Shown: piece by piece, positions 1 to 5,679 of the stretch
Layout: each line of letters begins with the position of its first letter
How positions within the stretch are numbered: the first letter of the stretch is position 1
Origin: a bacterium
GTDB taxonomy: Bacteria; Omnitrophota; Gorgyraeia; Gygaellales; Profunditerraquicolaceae
Reading direction: 5' to 3'
Assembly (NCBI GenBank): GCA_004298075.1
Contig: SCRK01000059.1
Location: 1 to 5,679 of the forward strand
DNA: 5,679 bases
Made by a program: the position numbers and the translations under genes
The notes under the pieces: generated by a model
Database searches by the model: none
What the model was told of the DNA's origin: nothing
What the model saw: only the letters and a program-made list of their open reading frames with translations

Positions 1-336
1 TATATCGAGACCGGGATCATCGAAGTCGCGCCGCTTGCCTACATGAGGGGCAGGACATTGAATGACGCTTTCATTATACTCGATGAGGCGCAAAACTGCA
101 CTGCCGAACAGATGAAGATGTTCCTCACCCGGCTGGGTTTTGATTCCAAAGCGGTAATTACCGGTGACATGACCCAAAGCGACCTGCCCGGGGCCAAGCC
201 CATCGGCCTGCTGCAGGCCCAAGATATACTTAAAGAGATAGCTGGAATAAAATTCATTTACTTCAGCGGTTCCGATGTGGTAAGGCATGCTTTGGTGCAA
301 AGGATAATCGAGGCATATGAAAAAACTACCCGTTAA
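1..336 (+). CDS. phoH: PhoH-family ATPase (PhoH-like/YbeZ), C-terminal part
   Basis: This is the last 111 codons of a gene whose start lies left of the window; frame 1 is open from base 1 to the TAA at 334-336. The protein is a cytoplasmic P-loop NTPase of the PhoH/YbeZ family, linked to RNA metabolism and often acting with YbeY. The Walker A loop is outside the window. Counting from the first visible residue, the Walker B segment FIILDEAQN is at 24-32 (Asp28, Glu29), followed by the family motif GDMTQSDLP at 55-63 and the C-terminal DVVRHALV at 92-99, whose Arg is a candidate arginine finger. An upstream stretch reading EVAPLAYMRGRT is also typical. The 3' end overlaps the next gene by 20 bases, suggesting coupled translation. 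The family call is very secure. The visible part cannot separate YbeZ-type from other PhoH subgroups beyond its position beside ybeY, which favours the YbeZ-like type. Confidence 0.95.
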   Translation, partial: YIETGIIEVAPLAYMRGRTLNDAFIILDEAQNCTAEQMKMFLTRLGFDSKAVITGDMTQSDLPGAKPIGLLQAQDILKEIAGIKFIYFSGSDVVRHALVQRIIEAYEKTTR

Positions 337-1639
337 AAATATACTCGCCCCTTTTGGCTTATGCGCGCTGATCTTCCTTTTCAGCTACTTTATCCGGCTG
401 AACCTGGGGGTGCCTTTCTTCCTGGCCATGCTTTACCTATCCTTTAAGCCCGGATTCGCCAAGATCAGGAACCTCAAGGCCTCAAGCTTAGCCTTTCTCT
501 TTCTGGTTTCTTTTGCCGTCGGCTTTTTTTTGCTCGCTAACAACCTGACTTATTACTGCATACCCGTGGCGATCATTCCCATGATAAGCGCGCTCCTCTT
601 CAATAGCCTTGAGATAACTTATTTCCTGGCCCTGGCTACATCCTTCACGCTGGCATCCTTGACCCCTGAACCCTTTAAAGCCTGGTTTATTTTTATGGTT
701 TCCTCAGTATTCGCGGCCCTCCTTCTAAAGGGGGCACGCAAGCGCACTACGGTAATCTGGGCGGGCGCCATCGCCGGGATCCTGCAGTTGGCCGGTCTTT
801 TACTTTTTGAACATTTCCAGATCATTTCTCCGGAAAGATACTTGATCATTCTAGCCGGGGGGCTGCTCTCCGGGATTATCGCCTTAGGCGTGCTGCCCCT
901 ATTCGAATACCTCCTGCAGAACGTGACCAATATCAGCCTGCTGGAGCTGGCGGATTTCCATCACCCGCTCTTGCAGCGCATGATCCTTGAAGCCCCGGGA
1001 ACCTATCACCACAGCCTGATCGTCGGAAACCTTTCGGATACGGCCTGCGCTACCATTGGGGCAAACGCGCTTTTGGCCAGGATCGGCGCCTATTACCATG
1101 ATATCGGAAAGCTCCAGAAACCGGAATATTTTATCGAAAACCAGGAAGTAAAAAATAACAAGCATGACACGCTTTCCCCTACAATGAGCAAGCTGATCAT
1201 TATGAACCATGTCAAAGAGGGGGTAGAGTTGGCCAGGAAATATAAACTGCAGCCTGTGCTTTGGGATTTTATCCGGCAGCATCACGGGAACAGCCTGGTC
1301 TATTATTTTTACCGCAGGGCCTTGGAGGACAAGGAAGAGGACCAGGAGGTGGCTGAAGAGGGTTTTCGCTACCCAGGCCCAAAACCGAACACTAAAGAAA
1401 CAGCCATTGTGCTTTTGGCTGATTCGGTAGAGGCTGCCACGCGCACCTTAAAAGACCCCACGCCGGCTAAGATAGAGGAGGTAGTCCATAAAATAATCAA
1501 TAATAAGTTTATCGACGGCCAGCTCGATGAGTGCGAGCTGACCTTGAAAGATATAGAAAAGGTATCCGGCGTATTCACCAGGATCTTAAGCGGTATCTAC
1601 CATAGCCGGGTAAATTACCCGCAGGAAACAAAAGAGTGA
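317..1639 (+). CDS. Membrane HD-domain phosphohydrolase, 7TMR-HD (PgpH/YqfF) family, lacking the extracellular domain
   Basis: This 440-residue membrane protein probably hydrolyses cyclic di-AMP at a cytoplasmic HD domain, as Listeria PgpH does. Residues about 10-196 form some seven or eight hydrophobic segments (roughly 10-27, 31-44, 57-75, 78-95, 98-114, 123-138, 146-164, 174-196). A linker with the family signature TNISLLELAD (204-213) follows. The HD domain then runs to about residue 430, with the EAPGTYHHS motif (225-233), the metal pair His261-Asp262 in YYHDIGK, NHVKEG (His298), QHHG (His322, His323) and LLADSVEAATR (Asp369). All expected metal ligands are present, so the enzyme should be active. 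Family members are usually about 700 residues, with a large extracellular 7TMR-HDED domain after the first membrane helix. Here the helices follow one another without it. The ATG at 317 lies inside phoH, with GAGG at 310-313 only three bases upstream. The substrate is inferred from the family; other cyclic dinucleotides are possible. Confidence 0.9.
   Translation: MKKLPVKNILAPFGLCALIFLFSYFIRLNLGVPFFLAMLYLSFKPGFAKIRNLKASSLAFLFLVSFAVGFFLLANNLTYYCIPVAIIPMISALLFNSLEITYFLALATSFTLASLTPEPFKAWFIFMVSSVFAALLLKGARKRTTVIWAGAIAGILQLAGLLLFEHFQIISPERYLIILAGGLLSGIIALGVLPLFEYLLQNVTNISLLELADFHHPLLQRMILEAPGTYHHSLIVGNLSDTACATIGANALLARIGAYYHDIGKLQKPEYFIENQEVKNNKHDTLSPTMSKLIIMNHVKEGVELARKYKLQPVLWDFIRQHHGNSLVYYFYRRALEDKEEDQEVAEEGFRYPGPKPNTKETAIVLLADSVEAATRTLKDPTPAKIEEVVHKIINNKFIDGQLDECELTLKDIEKVSGVFTRILSGIYHSRVNYPQETKE
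1623..1626 (+). promoter_or_regulatory. Ribosome binding site supporting the GTG start of ybeY
   Basis: AGGA lies nine bases before the GTG at 1636-1638. The GTG overlaps the TGA stop of the preceding gene at 1637-1639 as GTGA. Shine-Dalgarno spacing and the stop/start overlap together decide the GTG start. The translation from it also begins where YbeY proteins normally begin, about 35 residues before the first conserved strand. Confidence 0.6.
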
Positions 1640-2055
1640 AGATAAACATAAATAATCTGCAAAAGAAAATAACCGTCAAACCCGGAAAGATAAAAGAGCT
1701 GATCCTTAATATACTCAAAGGTGAAAAAATAAAAGGATCGGGCTATATCAATATCTGCTTTGTGGAGGATCCGCTTATTAAGAAATTTAACGCCAAATTC
1801 CTAAAAAACGACAGCTCCACGGATGTCCTGGCCTTTGACCTTAACGACGCTAAGATCGGCAAAGTCCTGCTGGCGGATATAATGATTTCAACCGATACGG
1901 CGCTAAATAATGCCCGCGAGTTTAATACCCGGCCGGAAGATGAATTGATGCTCTACATTACCCACGGGGTCCTGCACATATTAGGCTATGATGACCGGGA
2001 TAAAGCCCAAAAAAAACAGATGCGTAAAAAAGAGTTGGAATATGTCAATAGATAA
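1636..2055 (+). CDS. ybeY: YbeY, rRNA maturation endoribonuclease (UPF0054), variant active site
   Basis: YbeY is a small cytoplasmic metal-dependent RNase involved in 16S rRNA 3'-end maturation and ribosome quality control. This copy has 139 residues, slightly short against about 150-155 in E. coli. Recognition features are the STDVLAFDL segment (61-69), the ADIMIST strand (80-86; compare GDI.I in the family) and the C-terminal metal motif HGVLHILGYDD (110-120). The family motif is usually HGxLHLxGYDH, with three His ligands. Here His110 and His114 are kept and the third position is Asp120. The conserved Arg of the YRGxDxPTDVLSF region is also replaced, by Leu56 in FLKNDSSTDVLAF. Both changes occur together in some other lineages, from memory including Bacteroidota, so the protein is probably functional. 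Start GTG overlaps the upstream stop; the 3' end overlaps recO by 14 bases. Position after phoH and the 7TMR-HD gene is the classic context. Confidence 0.93.
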   Translation: MKININNLQKKITVKPGKIKELILNILKGEKIKGSGYINICFVEDPLIKKFNAKFLKNDSSTDVLAFDLNDAKIGKVLLADIMISTDTALNNAREFNTRPEDELMLYITHGVLHILGYDDRDKAQKKQMRKKELEYVNR

Positions 2056-2797
2056 AGCACGGGGCTTGCTCTTGGTCAGGCGCGATTTCCGGGAAACCTC
2101 GGTTATCGCGGAGTTTTACACCGCTGAATTCGGTAAAATTAGCGGACTTTTAAAAGGCATCAGGAGCGATCCTGAAAAATTCGCCTCTAACCTGGAGCCA
2201 TTCTCCCTCAATGAGATCGTCTTTTACAGGAAAACACATTCACCCCTGCACCTGGTCGCTCAAGCGGACAAGCTGGATAATTTTACCCGTATCCGACAGA
2301 GCATTGAAAAAACGTTAATGGCCGGATTTATGATGGAGCTGGTCGCCTCAATAATGCAGCCTGAGGATAAAAATGAGGAGATATTCAACCTGGCGCTGGC
2401 ATCCTTAAAGGAGATGGAAACAAACTATAATCCGGAAAAGATCACCACGATCTTTAAGATCAAGATGCTCGCTTTATCGGGATTTAAACCGCATTTCGAT
2501 TCCTGCGTCTCCTGTAATAATAGGATAACCGGACAATCAAAATTCAGCCTCTCTCTGGGAGGACTGCTTTGCCCGGCATGCATGCAAAAAGACCCTGCTG
2601 CTCGGGCGATATTCCGCGGGACCATTGCCACGATCCTGCATATTGAAAGGAATGATTTCCGCACCGGGCTTAACCTGGGGATGAACCCCCAGATAAAAAA
2701 AGAGCTTGACCTGATCCTCAACGCCTTTTTGAACTTTCACCTGGGCAAGGAATTGAAATCGCAAAAGCTGCTTAATAAAATTGAAGTCGGCGTATGA
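2042..2797 (+). CDS. recO: RecO, DNA repair and recombination mediator
   Basis: RecO works in the RecFOR pathway: it binds single-stranded DNA and SSB, anneals complementary strands and, with RecR, helps load RecA. The 251-residue product is typical in length. It has an N-terminal OB fold (about 1-80), including ARGLLLVRRDFRETS (6-20), the GKISGLLKGIR strand (31-41) and LEPFSLNEI (51-59). A helical domain (about 85-240) carries a zinc-binding four-cysteine site, CVSC (155-158) and CPAC (177-180). All four cysteines are intact, which not every RecO retains. The frame is open upstream to 1988, but the ATG at 2042 gives the standard N-terminus; an earlier start would add 18 residues lying wholly inside the ybeY reading frame. 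Overlap with ybeY is 14 bases, consistent with translational coupling. In many Firmicutes dgkA, cdd and era lie between these two genes; none does here. Confidence 0.92.
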   Translation: MSIDKARGLLLVRRDFRETSVIAEFYTAEFGKISGLLKGIRSDPEKFASNLEPFSLNEIVFYRKTHSPLHLVAQADKLDNFTRIRQSIEKTLMAGFMMELVASIMQPEDKNEEIFNLALASLKEMETNYNPEKITTIFKIKMLALSGFKPHFDSCVSCNNRITGQSKFSLSLGGLLCPACMQKDPAARAIFRGTIATILHIERNDFRTGLNLGMNPQIKKELDLILNAFLNFHLGKELKSQKLLNKIEVGV

Positions 2798-2808
2798 TCG
2801 TATAAAAT

Positions 2809-2813
2809 GGAGG
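2809..2813 (+). promoter_or_regulatory. Shine-Dalgarno of panE
   Basis: GGAGG ends four bases before the ATG at 2818. It is the strongest ribosome binding site in the window and sits in the only true intergenic gap (20 bases, 2798-2817). panE is therefore likely initiated independently rather than through coupling with recO, which fits a functional boundary between the housekeeping and pantothenate blocks. Confidence 0.7.
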
Positions 2814-2817
2814 CTGT

Positions 2818-3747
2818 ATGAAAATTGTCGTAGTGGGAGCCGGAGCAATGGGATGCCTCTTTTCCGCCTTTTTATCAAGATCAAAGGATGAACTCTGGCT
2901 ATTGGACAAGGATAAGGACAAAGCCGCCAGGATAAACGAAAACGGGATCTCCCTGGAGGGAGTATCCGGCACCTGGCAGGCAAAGGTAAAAACCACGGCC
3001 AATATACAGGATATCGCAAAGTGCGACCTGATACTGCTCTGCGTAAAATCATTCCATACCAAAACCGCGGTCGAACAGATCAAGCCTCTCCTGGGCCAAA
3101 ATACCAGGATCCTGACCTTGCAGAACGGCATGGGGAACATAGAGATCATCTCCGAGCTGGCCGGCGAGGAAAACGTGATCGGCGGGGTAACCAGCGAAGG
3201 GGCAACCCTGCTTGATACCGGAAGGATCCGCCACGCCGGCAGAGGAGAAACCATCATCGGTATGATCGACGGAAAAACCCCGGTTGAGATGCGCGGCATC
3301 CGCGAGGTTTTCAACAGGTGCGGTTTTGAGACCAAGATGACCCGGGATATAAAAGGATTGATCTGGTCAAAGTTGATCATTAACGCCGGGATAAACGCGC
3401 TTACCGCCATTACCGGTTTACCTAACGGAAGGCTCACCGAATTTGAAGGCACAAAAAGGATCTTGCGGGACGCGGTCACCGAGGCCACGCGTATCGCCAA
3501 AAGAAAACGCGTTAAACTCCTCTATGACGACCCGCTGGCAAAGGTAGAGGCAGTTTGCGAAGGCACGGCAGCAAACCTTTCTTCGATGCTTCAGGATGTG
3601 TTAAGAAAAAAACGCACGGAGATCGATTATATTAACGGGGTGGTGGTCAGGCTCGGACAGGAATTGGGAATTCCTGTGCCGGCCAATAAATTTTTAGTAG
3701 ATCTGGTGAAAACTATCGAATCGAGCTACAGTCTCTCCGCAAGATAA
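2818..3747 (+). CDS. panE: 2-dehydropantoate 2-reductase (ketopantoate reductase)
   Basis: PanE reduces ketopantoate to pantoate with NADPH in the cytoplasm, the second step of pantothenate/CoA synthesis. The 309-residue product is normal in length. The N-terminal Rossmann domain begins with the dinucleotide loop GAGAMG (7-12), with LLD at 28-30 ending the second strand. CVKSFHT (75-81) and LTLQNGMGN (99-107) are the family's nicotinamide-side loops. The C-terminal helical domain contains WSKLIINAGINALTAITGLPNG (183-204), with Lys185 aligning to the catalytic lysine and Asn189/Asn193 to the substrate-side asparagines. It also holds SSMLQDV (255-261) and RTEIDYINGVV (266-276), with Ser256 and Glu268 matching substrate-binding Ser and the catalytic Glu of the E. 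coli enzyme. All expected key residues are present. The ATG follows a strong GGAGG. The stop codon shares one base with the apbE start (TAATG). panB two genes downstream makes its substrate, which supports the specific assignment over the many PanE-like paralogues. Confidence 0.94.
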   Translation: MKIVVVGAGAMGCLFSAFLSRSKDELWLLDKDKDKAARINENGISLEGVSGTWQAKVKTTANIQDIAKCDLILLCVKSFHTKTAVEQIKPLLGQNTRILTLQNGMGNIEIISELAGEENVIGGVTSEGATLLDTGRIRHAGRGETIIGMIDGKTPVEMRGIREVFNRCGFETKMTRDIKGLIWSKLIINAGINALTAITGLPNGRLTEFEGTKRILRDAVTEATRIAKRKRVKLLYDDPLAKVEAVCEGTAANLSSMLQDVLRKKRTEIDYINGVVVRLGQELGIPVPANKFLVDLVKTIESSYSLSAR

Positions 3748-4700
3748 TGTATAATCCAAAAACGCGAAAATACTTACTGGTGTTATTAGCTATCGGCTGG
3801 GGGATAATTCTCGCTTACCAGTTGAAAAAACCCCAAAAGATCTACCATGACAACCGCCTGCTCATGGGCACATTCTGGGAGGTTGTCTCCAGCGACAAAA
3901 GGGCAGGCGGGATCGTTTTTTCAGAGGCGAGCCGCATTGAACAACTGCTCAGCAGATATATTGAATCAAGCGAGATATCCCGGCTGAACCGCTTAGGCAG
4001 ACTAAAGGTAAGCCCGGATACTTTTTACATTATTAAGAGGTCAAAGGAATTCTGGCAGCTGACTAACGGGGCATTTGATATAACGGTAGGCCCCCTGGTT
4101 GATCTCTGGGGGTTTAAAAATCAGCAATATTCCCTGCCTACGCAGGGCCAGGTAAAATCGGTTCTAAAGCTTATCGGGGAGGATAAAATTATTTTGCGCG
4201 AAAAAGATTCCGTGGTAGAATTCAAAGTTCCCGGGATGCAAATTGACCTTGGGGGGATAGGCAAGGGGTACGCCCTAGATTGCGCGGTCAGCAAACTTAA
4301 AGAAAACCATATCAACAGCTGCCTGATCAATGCCGGAGGCCAGGTTTACGCTTTAGGGAATAAATCCGGCCGCCCCTGGAAGATCGGCATTAAAAAAGCG
4401 CGCGGGGCCAATCTCTCCGGCAGCTTAGAAATAAAAAATCAATCCCTATCTACCAGCGGCGATTACGAGCAGTTCTTTTCCAAAAACGGGAAACGCTACT
4501 CTCACATTTTTGACCCCAAGACCGGCTATCCCGCTTCTTCGGGAATAATTGCCGTAACGGTAGTCGCGCCTTCCGGGACAGATGCCGACGCCCTATCCAC
4601 ATCAGTGTTTATACTGGGAAAACAGGGGGCGGATGAATTAGGAAAGAAATTCCCTGAAGCCAGGTTTTATATTCAGGAAAACGAGGCGAAAAAACAATGA
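3747..4700 (+). CDS. apbE: ApbE-type FAD:protein FMN transferase, N-terminally membrane-anchored
   Basis: ApbE enzymes attach FMN from FAD covalently to Thr/Ser of exported or membrane flavoproteins such as the RnfG/RnfD and NqrB/NqrC subunits. The 317-residue product starts with a basic stretch and a single hydrophobic helix (about 9-24). No lipobox cysteine follows, so it is probably a signal anchor holding the domain outside the cytoplasmic membrane. Motifs in order are LMGTFW (39-44), LSRYIESSEISRLN (68-81), GAFDITVGPLVDLWGF (108-123), IDLGGIGKGYALD (166-178), LINAGGQVYALG (193-204), TSGDYEQFF (236-244), HIFDPKTGYP (253-262) and TDADALST (278-285). The last holds the Mg2+-binding Asp and Thr. 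The domain is complete and should be active. Its ATG overlaps the panE stop by one base and no good Shine-Dalgarno is visible, so translation is probably coupled to panE. No substrate with the usual D-x-x-[TS]-G-A-[TS] flavinylation motif is seen in this window; the target is unknown. Confidence 0.94.
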   Translation: MYNPKTRKYLLVLLAIGWGIILAYQLKKPQKIYHDNRLLMGTFWEVVSSDKRAGGIVFSEASRIEQLLSRYIESSEISRLNRLGRLKVSPDTFYIIKRSKEFWQLTNGAFDITVGPLVDLWGFKNQQYSLPTQGQVKSVLKLIGEDKIILREKDSVVEFKVPGMQIDLGGIGKGYALDCAVSKLKENHINSCLINAGGQVYALGNKSGRPWKIGIKKARGANLSGSLEIKNQSLSTSGDYEQFFSKNGKRYSHIFDPKTGYPASSGIIAVTVVAPSGTDADALSTSVFILGKQGADELGKKFPEARFYIQENEAKKQ

Positions 4701-5524
4701 TGGAAATCGCGGAAATAATCTCTTTAAAGAACAAACGGAAAATAACCATGCTCACTGCCTATGATTACCCTATCGCGGAGTTGGTGGATAAAGCCGGGAT
4801 CGACATGGTCCTGGTAGGAGACTCCCTGGCGAACGTTGTCCTGGGGCTTGACTCAACCACCAAGGTCGGGATGACGGAAATGCTGCATCATGCGAAGGCC
4901 GTAACCCGCGCGGTGAAACACAGCCTGGTTGTCGGGGATATGCCCTATGATTCCTACCAGGTAAACCCCGATGAATCCGTAAAGAACGCCGCCAGGTTCA
5001 TTGAAGAGGCAGGCTGCCGGGCAGTAAAATTAGAGTGGTTCGAACGCTGCCTTGAGGTGACCAAACAAATAGTCAACTCCGGCATACCCGTAATGGGGCA
5101 TATCGGCTTAACCCCGCAGACCGTGGATAAGATCGGTGGGTTTAAGGTACAAGGCAAAGATGCCGAGGCTGCCGGGCGGCTTATCAAACAGGCAATAGAT
5201 CTGGAGGATGCGGGGTGCTTTGCCATAGTCCTGGAATGCGTCCCTGATAAGATCGCCGAACTTATTACCAGGAAACTAAAGATCCCAACCATCGGCATCG
5301 GAGCCGGAGCCCATTGCGACGGACAGGTTCTAGTCATCCATGACATGCTCGGCCTTTTTGCCCGTTATACCCCCAAATTCGTGAAGAAATACGCGGACCT
5401 TTCACCGATCATCGCCAAAGCAGTGGAAAATTTTAAGGATGAGGTGATCGAGGGAAAATTCCCTGCCGCCCAACACTCCTTCAGCATCAAAGAAGAGGAG
5501 CTTAAGAAAATAGATGGCATCTAA
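4697..5524 (+). CDS. panB: 3-methyl-2-oxobutanoate hydroxymethyltransferase
   Basis: PanB transfers a hydroxymethyl group from 5,10-methylenetetrahydrofolate to 2-ketoisovalerate, forming ketopantoate, the first committed step to pantothenate. The 275-residue TIM-barrel protein is close to the usual 260-280. Visible signatures are MLTAYDYPIA (18-27), LVGDSLANVVLG (39-50; Asp42-Ser43 at the metal/substrate site), GDMPYDSY (80-87; Asp81), VKLEW (110-114; Lys111, Glu113), GHIGLTPQ (134-141), GGFKVQG (147-153), LECVP (179-183; Glu180 aligning to the proposed catalytic base) and TIGIGAGAHCDGQ (198-210). The strand usually reading VKLEGG has WF in place of GG (114-115). Two adjacent ATGs (4697 and 4700) are possible starts; the first overlaps the apbE TGA as ATGA, with GAGG at 4683-4686, and is preferred. 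The 3' end overlaps the next reading frame by 11 bases. panC and panD are not in the window. Confidence 0.95.
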   Translation: MMEIAEIISLKNKRKITMLTAYDYPIAELVDKAGIDMVLVGDSLANVVLGLDSTTKVGMTEMLHHAKAVTRAVKHSLVVGDMPYDSYQVNPDESVKNAARFIEEAGCRAVKLEWFERCLEVTKQIVNSGIPVMGHIGLTPQTVDKIGGFKVQGKDAEAAGRLIKQAIDLEDAGCFAIVLECVPDKIAELITRKLKIPTIGIGAGAHCDGQVLVIHDMLGLFARYTPKFVKKYADLSPIIAKAVENFKDEVIEGKFPAAQHSFSIKEEELKKIDGI

Positions 5525-5679
5525 ACGCTTCGCTAAATACTTCACCGCTGCAATAGTGCTTGGCCTTTGCGCGGCCTTCATAGTTAAATTCGGCGGGCCG
5601 AATATTTTAAGGCAGTATATCTCCTACGGCATCGGCAGTTGTAAGGACATTCCTATCCTGTGCATGCATCCGGATGAGA
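5514..5679 (+). CDS. Unidentified membrane-anchored or exported protein, N-terminal part
   Basis: A reading frame starts with ATG at 5514, directly after an in-frame TAG (5511-5513), and stays open for 55 codons to the window edge. It begins inside panB and overlaps its end by 11 bases. GAGGAG at 5495-5500 is a possible but distant ribosome binding site. The protein starts with a short basic stretch (Lys4, Arg5, Lys8), followed by a hydrophobic helix (about 10-24), which looks like a signal anchor or uncleaved signal peptide. After it come about 30 residues containing GIGSCKDIPILCMHPDE (39-55), with Cys43 and Cys50. Cys19 lies in the helix but its preceding residues do not form a lipobox. I do not recognise the family and the catalytic part, if any, lies to the right. 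Tight coupling to panB, the hydrophobic N-terminus in the right place and the open frame make it a real gene. Its proximity to a membrane-anchored ApbE is suggestive only. Confidence 0.72.
   Translation, partial: MASKRFAKYFTAAIVLGLCAAFIVKFGGPNILRQYISYGIGSCKDIPILCMHPDE

Noticed and set aside
1988..2041. An 18-residue N-terminal extension of RecO from an upstream ATG.
   Set aside because: The extension lies inside ybeY, is basic and unlike RecO N-termini, while the ATG at 2042 gives the standard start.
2781..2808. Possible promoter for panE: TTGAAG (2781-2786) and TATAAA (2801-2806).
   Set aside because: The spacer is only 14 bases, and a start site a few bases after the -10 box would fall at or beyond the GGAGG ribosome binding site, leaving no usable leader. 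A chance AT-rich match is more likely.
2537..3052. A 171-codon minus-strand open frame spanning the recO/panE junction.
   Set aside because: It overlaps two well-supported genes on the opposite strand and its composition is unlike a natural protein.
2772..3500. A 242-codon open frame on the minus strand.
   Set aside because: It lies almost wholly opposite panE, which has intact motifs. Its translation resembles no family and it is a by-product of codon bias on the other strand.
4681..4700. A frameshift or gene fusion between apbE and panB suggested by ATGATG.
   Set aside because: Both proteins are complete in length and motifs; the overlap is an ordinary ATGA-type coupling junction.
4954..5346. 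A 130-codon minus-strand open frame opposite panB.
   Set aside because: It is a mirror of the panB coding sequence, with no ribosome binding site or recognisable domain.

Overview
The window looks like ordinary bacterial chromosome, densely packed and read entirely from the + strand. It holds eight protein-coding genes, two of them cut by the window edges. Neighbouring genes overlap or sit at most 20 bases apart, so there is no room for an internal RNA gene or terminator. Base composition is close to balanced, and ATA (Ile) and AGG (Arg) codons are used freely. Gene order and protein variants do not match a model organism. An uncultured lineage such as Omnitrophota or another deep-branching group near PVC/Elusimicrobia is my guess. 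It rests on general impression only; a 16S or marker-gene placement is needed.

Region 1 (1-2797) is a core housekeeping block: the C-terminus of a PhoH-family ATPase, a membrane HD-domain phosphohydrolase of the 7TMR-HD/PgpH type, the rRNA-maturation endonuclease YbeY, and the recombination mediator RecO. The order phoH, 7TMR-HD, ybeY is a widely conserved bacterial cluster. In many Firmicutes dgkA, cdd and era lie between ybeY and recO; here ybeY and recO overlap directly. The block therefore joins RNA quality control (PhoH, YbeY), probable cyclic-dinucleotide turnover (HD protein) and DNA repair (RecO).

Region 2 (2818-5524) is a coenzyme block: ketopantoate reductase (panE), an ApbE-type FAD:protein FMN transferase, and ketopantoate hydroxymethyltransferase (panB). 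PanB makes ketopantoate from ketoisovalerate and PanE reduces it to pantoate, the two committed steps toward pantothenate and CoA. The membrane-anchored flavin transferase between them belongs to a different pathway and is the oddest neighbour. After panB a new gene starts (5514 to the right edge). It encodes a protein with an N-terminal membrane anchor that I do not recognise.

I found no CRISPR array, mobile element, tRNA or rRNA, riboswitch, or wholly new multi-gene system. The points worth a second look are the lack of the extracellular domain in the HD protein, the paired active-site substitutions in YbeY, apbE inside a pan operon next to an unidentified membrane-anchored protein, and the altered metal-site loop in PanB.
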